NCBI GenBank assembly: GCA_037349105.1
Contig: JAYJMM010000114.1
Location: 3,525,501 to 3,589,500 of the forward strand
Origin: Limnomonas spitsbergensis
Taxonomy: Eukaryota; Chlorophyta; Chlorophyceae; Chlamydomonadales
Direction of reading: 5' to 3'
DNA length: 64,000 nt
The translations under genes and the position numbers were made by a program. The notes beneath the pieces are model-generated. The model was not told the DNA's origin. It saw only the letters and a list, made by a program, of their open reading frames with translations, and did no database searches. Positions 33,773 through 42,480 of the stretch are shown here, in pieces. How positions within the stretch are numbered: the stretch's first letter is position 1; the number at the start of each line of letters is the position of its first letter.

Positions 33773-35823
33773 CCAGGGAACCGACAGCTACTGTCTTGTA
33801 CCTGCCCAGGGGGATTAAGTCGTCAGGCAAACCCCCATACCAAAAGTGGTTGGACAAATATCCAAAATGTTGTACAAGAAAAGCCAGCACCAAGAGCTCC
33901 CCTTTCCCCCTGTGGAAAGAGGAGAGTTGGACGCAAGGAGCAACCCCGCCACCCATGCACAAATGCCACATGGACATAATCGTTGTGTGGAACAAAGAAG
34001 CCCAGTTTGAGCAAATCGGGTGGAAACAGGATCTTCTCATCAGACTGCTCCGCCCTCGCACATGTAGAAAAACACCTGCAAGCCATGGCCAACCCCCTGC
34101 TAACCGCAACATGGACCCAACCTCCTCCCCCATGTGGGGATAGGGTGGAAGAAGGTCAAGGAGAGCAGAGCCAGACCTAGCCCATGATAGGATCAAGCTC
34201 CTTCCAACGATCTCCAAGGGACACTGACATCCCTAGAGAAACGGAGGTAGACCTAGTGGACGCATGCAATTGCCTCGAGTGGTTCCAAGAAAACAGCGCG
34301 TTAAAGCACAATTGGAGGGAGATAGCCCACACTGCTGGCAGCTGCATTGAAACCAGCCTCAAAGAAGGCAGGAAAGTTCAGCTAACTGGCGCTGGCCTCC
34401 ACATCCCGAACGCCACTGCCGATCAACAAGACATCACCATTAACCCGGCTGGAGAAGGTCCCCCAAACACCATAAACAGAGCCGAGCTGGCAGGAATCCA
34501 TGGAGCCCTAGTGAAAGAACAGACCAAAATAGCTGTTGACAGCGCCACATCCTTGTACCAAATCCGAAAAGCTATCCGACCCCCCATGTCTCTCACCTAC
34601 CACAAGCACAGAGACCTCCTCCAGCATATCGTGGGCCAACTCCAGCTCATGGCGTCCCAAGGAAAAATAGTCGAATTCCTTAAGGTGAAGGCCCACAACG
34701 GAGATATCGGAAACGCGAAAGCCGACGCGGTTGCTAAACGGGCAGCCACTCAAAAGGGAGGATGCGATCTGACCGTTCCAGTGAGCTCCGAACCCTCGCA
34801 GTACGGCTCTTTCTGGCTTTTCACGAAAACGGACGAAGAGGACCCTAACCAGGGAGAGCCGCAAGGATTAGAAGATCTGAAGGGTGCCCTGAAGACACAC
34901 ATTCAAGAGCGCCAAAAGCTGGGCCGATCCAACATCGATAGCGTATACTTTCGAGGGTGGCAACGGTTGCACTCGATGGCTGATGGGGCCCTCAGCAACA
35001 GTTTCTTTAACCACCCAGGACTCACTCTGGCGGAGAAGAAAACGGCCCTTCGATGGCGACATGGATACCTTTGGAATAACAAAGTGGCTTTCAGGTGGGG
35101 CAAAAGTACCACGGACAAATGCCCCTTATGTGGAGAGCACGACATTGCAGGCCATATTACAGGCGCATGCAGGCACCCCGAAATGCAAAAGATGTACATA
35201 GAGCGCCACCATGGCACAGGAAGGATTTTGCTGAGGGTTGTATCCAAAGGCAGCATGGGAGGGGACATCGTCATGGCAGACCTGGGGACGGTCGAGAAGT
35301 GTGAGAGAGCAGGAGCACCAGCCATGCTGATGAATAAAGTCCCCTCGTACTTAATCCCCCACGCTGCGGCACCAGCACTTGGAGCCGTCCAAATGAAAAC
35401 GAAAATGCAGCCTGACATGTTGTTGATGCAAACGACAGGACAAAAGAAGGACTTTGTAGTCCACATTGGGGAATTTAAGTATTGCAGAGACAATGAGCAT
35501 GGGGACCAGTTAAAAGCTTGCTTAAAGAGCACACTGACCTCGTTGAGCTACTGATCTTGAACGGGCACCAACGAAACGATATAAAAATTATTCCAATCTT
35601 TATCGGCACATCGGGCAATATTTATAATAAGCACACAATTGAAGCCATGATGTCTCTAGGGATCACCGCGGTCCATGCTAAGAAATGCGCCCAGAAAATG
35701 CATGTCCATTCGATAAAACTCTTGCATAGCATAGTACAAACCAGACGCAGACTCGAATATTTTTCCGCCACAAAGCCTGTCACTGGGCCAATAAAGCACA
35801 CCCATAAGAGAAAACCACCGTGA
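33622..35823 (+). pseudogene. LINE2 RNase H, CCHC and PD-ExK nuclease-like end
   Basis: Frames 33622-34143, 34184-35554 and 35518-35823 carry the C-terminal region. RNase H: INRAELAGIHGAL (Glu), IAVDSATSL (Asp) and GNAKADAVAKRAA (Asp) are kept, but the first catalytic site reads HTAGSC where TDGSC is expected, an Asp-to-Ala change at 34334-34336. The knuckle is C-x2-C-x7-H-x4-C (CPLCGEHDIAGHITGAC), as in R2-type elements. Downstream, MQPDMLLM and HIGEFKY give a PD...E-x-K pattern of restriction-like endonucleases. A one-base slip near 35530 moves the tail into the last frame. Confidence 0.8.
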
Positions 35824-35921
35824 GGATGTTGCTTCTTTCTTTTTGCCTCACGGTCACGGCGCGGATGTGGCTACGGCCCCAACCTCCACGCAGGCGTAGC
35901 TTTCTTTCTTTCTTACTGTGC

Positions 35922-37854
35922 TTAATTCTTGTTCTTGAGCCTAGGGTTTCAAACTTTCAATGTTGCAAGTGCCCAGATCTTGAGACCAAGCATACATAAT
36001 AACATAAAGCATGGGTGACGCACGGGTTTTCCTGGAAGCGTAGCTTAGTCGACCCTGTAGTTGACTGTCACTGCGTATGGACCCAGAGTGTTCGCGCGCT
36101 TGAAGATCCGATGGATGGTATATGCCTAAACACATGACAGGAAAGGAGCGAAGACAGTGCCCCTAACATGTTTATAATGGTGCATACCCGCTGTGCCCTC
36201 CTGAACGCTCAGCCGCATGGGGCTGGTTGGGGATGAGCAAGCTCAATTCCAGGTACCATGCACATCCAGGACCATGGTGCAGCCATGCCACCCTCCTATG
36301 TGAGGGGGACAGGATCATGGAACCCGGCGATCTAGACAGGGGGAGAGATAGGATCGTGTGGCAGGTTCGATCCCTCCACCTTTGGGTATGAATGTCAGGT
36401 GCATGGGTGTCCATGAGAGCCAATGTGGAGGAGCAAGTGAGCAACATGCAAGGGTGTGCGAGAGGGCCAGTGTGAAGGAGGATGAGAGGGGCATGGCCCC
36501 GCATGGGTAAGCATGAGAGTATGAGACTGATGAGAGTACAGGTAAAAGAAGAGATGGTAGGTGTGGGATTTGGAAATATATAAGTCAGAAAACATCCAGG
36601 CATTAAACAGTTTCTCACCGCTATAGGGTGCCACTTCCTGGACTCATCAAGGTCAGGGTCACGAATGCCCTAATGGGTGACATGCGATGATTGGGATCTC
36701 ATGCAATGGCCCTGCTGAGCCCGGGAGATCAGTGTGTACGGATATGTGCTAATGACAATCTGTCTGCACATGCTGAGGGCACATGTGCATGGGGTGAAGG
36801 GGCAGGGCAGACATGATGCTTGATCCCTGGACTGGATCGGACAACAACATGGGTGAGTAGAGGTAACGATGCTGGAAATGTAGAAATCTGAGTCTGTTCG
36901 GGTAATAATTCCTGCAGCTCACCTTCATCGTTGATTTCTTTGCACTGCTTCATGTTCACGAAATTAACGTAATGCACCTACATAGTGCCTTGCCTCCGTG
37001 GGTGGCCTACGACACCCTTGCTTGAGCACCCTGACTCGACTCTTAAGGGGCGACTTCGACCAGGGAGCTGAGTGGCTACCTCCATTTGTTCGGATGTATG
37101 GATCAGTGTGGACTGCGGTAGGTAGCTGCTAAGATTCTGCTGCTGCTGTCATTTGCATCTGTCATAGCGACACGGACGCCGGACGGTGCGTTTGACAGGT
37201 CACACAGGTGCAGGCGTTGAGCATCCACGTCAGATAATAGGCGTCTTCAAGACACTTCAGCCTGGGTAGCGCCGTTTATAAACTATTATCATACCCATGT
37301 GCCTTTACGCAATTGATTAGAGCTTGAGACTTCTGAGACATCCAAACATCCAACATCGAATTGCCCTGCCCTGCTGGCCTTACTATCGAGAACTGCCCTA
37401 GACCTGCTAATAAGCCCTGCTAACGACGCTTACTACATACAGGTATGATAACTAGGAGTCTTAGTCTAATCCCCAGTGACATCAAGTATTGGATATGGGA
37501 TCATGAAGTTCATGCAATCATGCAAGGTGCGGAAGTGCACATACCTTTCCCAGCAGTCATTGGTGTCAAGTACATTCTTGGTTTGGGTACATTTCCAGCG
37601 ATTTCCCGGTGATTTCCCCAAGTTCAGGGCACACAGTCTGAACGCCAGCACAACTTCCATGTTCCAGCTATCGATCAGGCTCTGAGCGTCCTACCTATTG
37701 CAAGTCTGCAGCGGTACCGCCCAACCAACGTGAAATGCTCAATGAACTGCTGTTATTGATGTTCACGCATTCCCAAGCTTCTTCACCTTGGCTTGCTTAC
37801 TATCCAATCAAATTCTTTTGTATGGCTGTACAGTAGTCAGCAAGCCATGTTGAT
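35922..37854. other. Intergenic region upstream of the methyltransferase
   Basis: No coding exon is supported. It contains the first member of a ~175-bp repeat pair (36181-36360, partner 41643-41815), CATGAGAGG-like low-complexity DNA at 36400-36560, and otherwise unique sequence. The promoter of the methyltransferase gene should lie near its 3' end, but no TATA element stands out. Confidence 0.5.
36181..36360 (+). repeat. Dispersed repeat, member 1 of pair
   Basis: GCATACCCGCTGTGCCCTCC through CATGGAACCCGGCGATCTAG matches 41643-41815 over its whole length with scattered changes. A fragment of its start is also seen at about 41098-41165. Confidence 0.8.
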
Positions 37855-39198
37855 ATGAACATTCATGCGCTTGCTTGTAGACTCAACCAACGCAGCAGCC
37901 TCAACAAGCGAGCTCGTAACAAGGGACCTACGATGGGCAGCAGCAGCAGCAGCAACAGGAGGTGCTCCTACCTCCGCGAGGCCGTCAAACATGATTTCCA
38001 GCCGGGTTACACGTCAGCGGCAGCCGCCAGTGATGCTGCCCGCTACTCCTCCCGCAAAGGGGACGGGCTGCTCCCTACGAGCAGCACCCTGGATGCCCTC
38101 CTCGGCTACCTCTCCATTGTCACCGGCAGCGTTTGTGTTCTGCTGGCAGCTCTCTCCGGTATCCCCATGTTCCTCTCCCTTCTGGCTGCTGCCATGAAGG
38201 GTAGCAGGAGCGGTGCAGAAAGTTCAAACATCAGCAAGAAGGAGGGTGGGTCCTGTACTGCTCTCGGATGCCTGTTTGCGCGTTCCCTTGGGAGGCAGCT
38301 CGGCTTTGGACCCGACCTCCTGGCGACTGCCCTGCTGAGGAGCTCCAGCCTCCCTACGCGCTCCGCATTCGGCTTCCAGGTCCATGCCAGGACCTGCGAG
38401 CTGCTTCTGCGCCTCAATTTTTGGGTCACTCGCCGTATCTGGGTCGACCAGCTCGTGCCGCGTTTTTCTTCAATCGGTGCCGTGGCCTACCTGCATGGCC
38501 GGACATGCTTCCTGGATGACGTCATTAGCGCTTTCGTCAGCAAGCGGCGGTCCGGGCGGCAGCTCGCCGACAGCGCAGCAACCGCGCACCTAGCCGCCGG
38601 CAACGTCGTGATCCTCGGCGCGGGCTACGACACGCGGCTGTACCGCCTCCCCCTGGGCGACGGCGTGCGCCTGTACGAAGTGGACGCGCCCGGCACGTCG
38701 CGGGCCAAGCAGGCGGCTCTGCTGCGCGCACGTATCGACACTGCTCGCGTCAACTTCGCCGCCTGCGACTTTGAGTCGGAGTCTTGGCTAGACGCGCTGC
38801 AGCGCGCAGGCATGGACACGAGCATGCCCACGTGCGTCATCTGCGAGGGCGTGTCCATGTACCTGCCCCGCGCGGCGTTCGCGGAGACGCTCGCGGCGGT
38901 CGGCAGCTGCGGCCCCGGCAGCGTCATCGCCTTCGACTACTTTGGTGCCTGGGCGCTGGGCGACGGTCTCGGGCGGATGCTGAAAGCCGTGGGCGAGCCG
39001 CTCCATTTCTGTTCCCAGGATGATGATGCGCTTGAGAGCCTGATCAGGGAGACTGGGCTGGTGACGCTGGATCACATCCGCTATAAGGAGGCGATAGCCC
39101 GCTACCTGCCGCAGCACGCCGACGGCCGCTGCGTGGGCTTCTTGGCAAACTTCGGCGGCTTTGTCGTCGCGGGTCATGCTACCCAACATGAACAGTAG
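37855..39198 (+). CDS. SAM-dependent methyltransferase, LCMT/TIGR00027-like, membrane-anchored
   Basis: A single open frame of 447 codons from the first ATG, or 421 from ATG 37933, which is preferred because CTTGCTTGTAG just upstream (to about 37881) could be a splice acceptor. Residues 83-113 form a hydrophobic segment, probably a membrane anchor. NVVILGAGYDTRLYRL (250-265) is the glycine-rich SAM site of the leucine-carboxyl-methyltransferase-like family. LYEVDAPG (273-280) supplies the acidic residue, and CEGVSMYLP (330-338) is the family EGV.MYL box. Codon use is strongly GC-biased in the catalytic half. The substrate is unknown: family members methylate PP2A C-termini, small polyketide acids or unknown targets. 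The absence of introns, unlike its neighbours, may mean retroposition or bacterial origin. Confidence 0.85.
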   Translation: MNIHALACRLNQRSSLNKRARNKGPTMGSSSSSNRRCSYLREAVKHDFQPGYTSAAAASDAARYSSRKGDGLLPTSSTLDALLGYLSIVTGSVCVLLAALSGIPMFLSLLAAAMKGSRSGAESSNISKKEGGSCTALGCLFARSLGRQLGFGPDLLATALLRSSSLPTRSAFGFQVHARTCELLLRLNFWVTRRIWVDQLVPRFSSIGAVAYLHGRTCFLDDVISAFVSKRRSGRQLADSAATAHLAAGNVVILGAGYDTRLYRLPLGDGVRLYEVDAPGTSRAKQAALLRARIDTARVNFAACDFESESWLDALQRAGMDTSMPTCVICEGVSMYLPRAAFAETLAAVGSCGPGSVIAFDYFGAWALGDGLGRMLKAVGEPLHFCSQDDDALESLIRETGLVTLDHIRYKEAIARYLPQHADGRCVGFLANFGGFVVAGHATQHEQ

Positions 39199-39540
39199 CA
39201 AGGCAGGACTGGTGTGTGCTTGCATCAGTGCTGTTTTAAGTGGGCACTAGACAGCCTAAGGGGGCTCTTTGCGGCCAACACTGGGCTGATCTGGACCAAT
39301 CCAAGACCGGCCTGAGGCTGAAGTATTAGGGCTCACTGCACCCGGGCCCCTGGGCCGCAGGCTGGGACGTGCGTAGCTGAATATGTAGCTGAAGAGCTCT
39401 TGCAGCCCTTGCCCCAAGCGCCCACTATCCTCTAGGAATCAGAGGTGATTACGTGCACTGAAACCAACATTGATGTGCATCCATGGGACTGTTATGGAAT
39501 AGTGTTAAGTTTTTAGGGAATGTTCTACATGTTTACATTT
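39199..39540. other. 3' flank of the methyltransferase gene
   Basis: Non-coding, no repeat recognised. It probably holds the 3' UTR. No TGTAA poly(A) signal is seen before the repeat nest. Confidence 0.4.
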
Positions 39541-39722
39541 GATGCATCAGCAGCTGCCGAGCCGTTTTGAACATGGCTCAGAGGTGTAACGTCAATGACA
39601 TTTGATGCATAGGGCAGGCGCCCCATAACCAATTTTAGCACAAAGTAAAATTTTGACAGCGTGAAAAAACAGTGACCCCCCTGGGCAAGCAACCAACACA
39701 CAAGCACAGACGAGTGGCTAGT

Positions 39723-39889
39723 CTCTAGTGGAACTCAGGTGTCGGACTTGGCCTTCTCTGCCTTCCCGGCCTCTCCTTTTGTTCCTGTCCCCCCCTCTTC
39801 CTTTTAGTGTCTTCTTTTCTCCCTTCTGAACAGTTGGGCGCCCACGCGGCCGAGCTTTGGGCGGGCCCAGAGGTGTAACGTTATTGACA
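39723..39889 (+). repeat. Segmental repeat, member 1 (partner 40705-40875)
   Basis: Both copies run from TAGTGGAACTCAGGTGTCGG through CCCCCCTCTTCCTTTTAGT to the R2 core ACGTTATTGAC, with only a few differences. Confidence 0.85.
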
Positions 39890-40290
39890 GACGATTGGTA
39901 TGGGAATGAACCCCATAGTACAGGATAAAGAGTGATTGCGCCCAAACCTCCAGATCTCCAGGCATCCATCGGGTATCCAGTTGTATACTGGCAGTTGGGT
40001 TTGTTGCTTCTGTCTGTGGCGAGCCATTTTGGGGGATCTGAGACTGTGCCATCCCGCTAACACAGGTCTCCACAGTTTAGCAGGGCCCAGCGGGTCAATG
40101 ACGTTACACCTCTGGGCCCTGCTCGAAACAACAAAAGGGGGCAGGAAAAAGAAGGAATAGGGTCCAGCGGGTATGCACCGTTCTCAACATTGGTGTCCAC
40201 ACTTTTGGGACTTTCCTAGCTGGCTTGATGTTTGCCGACGTGGCCGAGCTATATTTTTGCAGGGCCCAGAGGTGTAACGTCATTGACCCG

Positions 40291-40531
40291 CATGAACAGT
40301 TTTCTGATGGTCTGTTTCTTTCTCCTTTTTTCGTCTATTCCTTTCTTTTCTCCTCGAACCTCATTTCCCCCCATTTCCCCCCTCCCGGTCAGACAGTCAA
40401 TAACGTTACACCATGAACAGTTTTCTGATGGTCTGTTTCTTTCTCCTTTTTTCGTCTATTCCTTTCTTTTCTCCTCGAACCTCATTTCCCCTCATTTCCC
40501 CCCTCCCGGTCAGACAGTCAATAACGTTACA
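40291..40531 (+). repeat. ~120-bp tandem duplication
   Basis: Two copies back to back, each starting CATGAACAGTTTTCTGATGG and ending CAGTCAATAACGTTACACC. They differ at one or two bases, so the duplication is recent. Confidence 0.9.
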
Positions 40532-40704
40532 CCTCTGGGCCCGCTCAAAGCTCGGCCGCATGTGATGTTTAAATGGGAGAAAAGAACAAGGAACACAAAA
40601 TAAAGAACAAAAGGAGAGGCCGGGAGGGCAAAAAGTCCGATGGCCCAGAGGCGTAATGTCATTGACATAGGAGTACACACATCATAAGGTCTTGGTCTTC
40701 TCTG

Positions 40705-40875
40705 CCTTCCCTAGTGGAACTCAGGTGTCGGACTTGGCCTTCGCTGCCTTGCCGGCCTCTCCTTTTGTTCCTGTCCCCCCCTCTTCCTTTTAGTCTCTTA
40801 TTTTCTCCCTTCTGAACAGTTGGGCGCCCATGCGGCCGAGCTTTGAGCGGGCCCAGAGGTGTAACGTTATTGACT
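40705..40875 (+). repeat. Segmental repeat, member 2 (partner 39723-39889)
   Basis: See the partner at 39723. The copies share the CT-rich centre and an R2 end. Confidence 0.85.
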
Positions 40876-41642
40876 CACCTTACGGCTGGCGTGGCCTTGA
40901 GGATCACATGCTATCGCATCTGGACTGCCATAAGAGGATGCTCATCAAAGACTGGTCAATGACGTTTCACCTCTACTGCCCTGCTCAGAAAGGCTCGGCC
41001 TCGCGGGCATCCAACTGAACACTTGAGGGAGATGCGGTGCGTAGCTTGCTGCAGCCTGGCATGTGACTGGGCTGCACGTACATGTTTCGAGCGGAGCATG
41101 CCAGCTGGGCCCTGCTAAACGCTCAGCCGCGTTTGGCTGGTAGGGGATGACCGGATGAGCAACCAAGTGCATGTAACCTTTTATTATGGCATACATCACA
41201 CTGTCATCCCCTGCTGTAATCTGGACAGGTTTCATTCCATGTGTGTCTATGTAACTGACGTTACACCTCTGGGCCCTGCTCAGAAAGGTTTGTGAGCGCC
41301 CAGCTTAAAGTACATATAACCTGTCATTATGCCAGCCAGCATGATGTGGTGCACGTACATCATGCAGCTTTCCCTCATTTTGTGTGTTCCTCCCCCTTGT
41401 GTTTGTTTCCATGCCTTTCCTCCCAAATCTTTAGCTAGGCCTCCACGCGGCCGAGCCTTTTTGAACAGGGCCCAGAGTGTTAGAATATTGGTAGAAGCTT
41501 GTACAAGATGTCCCAGTGGCAGTGCAGCTAGTACCATTACTATAAAACAGAGGTGTGACGTCATTGACATACATCATGCAACAGGCCATATCTGCACCGT
41601 CATGCTGCTGGTCTGCAGACTAGCATCATAGTTGAGAACAGT

Positions 41643-41830
41643 GCATACCCGCTGGGCCCTGCTGAACGCTCGGCCACTTGGGGCTAATAGGGAATGACTA
41701 GGCTCAATTCCAGCTACCATGCACAGCCTGGGCCATGGTGCAGCCATGCCATCCTCCTATGTGAGGGGGCAGGAACATGGAACCCGGCGCTCTAGGCGGG
41801 GGGAGAAAGAAGATCTCAACTATGATGCCC
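41643..41830 (+). repeat. Dispersed repeat, member 2 of pair
   Basis: Matches 36181-36360 from GCATACCCGCTGGGCCCTGC to CATGGAACCCGGCGCTCTAG. It runs into the hairpin at 41817. Confidence 0.8.
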
Positions 41831-41874
41831 AGAGGCGGCGGGATCGATCCCTTCACCTCTGGGCATCATAGTTG
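41817..41874. repeat. Perfect 19-bp stem hairpin
   Basis: CAACTATGATGCCCAGAGG at 41817-41835 is the exact complement of 41856-41874, with a 20-nt loop that itself contains the palindrome GGGATCGATCCC. The stem end includes the CCAGAGG of the R2 core. Confidence 0.95.
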
Positions 41875-41984
41875 AAACCTGGACAGGTTCGATCCCATGG
41901 TTGAGTGACATTACACCTCTGGGCTCTGCTAAGAAGGCTCGGCTGCGAGGGCTCTCACCTGATCACTTGGGTGAAGTCTTTTTT

Positions 41985-42195
41985 AGTTTGTTTCAGTCCA
42001 ACAGAGCATCACATTTGATGCATGGGACGTGTGCCCGTAAACCAGTACAGGCAGTAAATACGGTAGGACAGCGAGCGAAAACCAGTGACCCCCCTGGGCA
42101 AGCAACTAACACACAACCACCGGGCAGTAGCGTGGGAATGAACCTCGTAGTGCAGAATATTAGCGAAGATTAGCCCCAGTCATAAAACATGATGT
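41985..42195 (+). repeat. R1 repeat copy
   Basis: Full-length R1: TCCAACAGAGCATCACATTT at the start, CAGTGACCCCCCTGGGCAAG in the middle, CATAAAACATGATGTG at the end. It is very similar to 4816-5012. Confidence 0.85.
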
Positions 42196-42480
42196 GAGAT
42201 GCGGTGCGCAGTATGCTGCTACTTGGACTGTAACTGAGCATGTAGCACTCACGCAGACATGCTCCGTGGTAGCGCTTGGTGGAGCAACGCATCACATGCC
42301 CTTTCATGATTTCTCATTACCGGTAATCAAATTGGAATCGATTTTACCGGTACCATGCAATTTTCTATTTCAGCAGACAAATCATCGCAAATGCATCAAA
42401 TACAATAAATAATCATGCTGGTAACCCTGCAATCTTGGACGCTTAACACAAAGGGAGAACAAGGTAGTAGGGCAACCACT

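Larger units (their letters stand above)
29990..35921 (+). mobile_element. RT-PHD-RNaseH-CCHC-nuclease LINE (LINE2), decayed
   Basis: A single long reading frame runs 29993-33772, broken by five stops (TAA 30326, TAG 30971, TGA 31958, TAG 32312, TAA 32960). It then continues in other frames to about 35823. Domains in order: RT palm (30329-30973), thumb/connection (30980-31960), PHD finger (32747-32911), RNase H (about 34250-34755), CCHC knuckle (35120-35170) and a PD...ExK nuclease-like segment (35411-35479). RNase H plus a C-terminal restriction-like nuclease recalls the Dualen/RandI elements known from Chlamydomonas, which also have an N-terminal APE. No APE is seen here, so the copy is 5' truncated or the lineage lacks it. 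The 3' end is marked by a GTAGCTTTCTTTCTTTCTT tail near 35897. Confidence 0.85.
39541..42200. repeat. Nest of R2 MITE-like repeats
   Basis: The core CAGAGGTGTAACGTCATTGA, or its complement, occurs about 13 times here. Forward copies are near 39575, 39864, 40261, 40643, 40850 and 41547. Inverted copies are near 40094, 40396, 40517, 40955, 41250 and 41905. GC-rich blocks (GGGCGCCCACGCGGCCGAGC, GAGCAGGGCC) flank many of them. The pairs of opposite orientation suggest terminal inverted repeats of short nested elements. No transposase frame is present. Confidence 0.75.

Noticed and set aside
36360..36380. tRNA-like B box (GGTTCGATCCC) near 36368 and 41885
   Set aside because: No matching A box, acceptor stem or cloverleaf could be drawn. 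The motif lies in repeat DNA.
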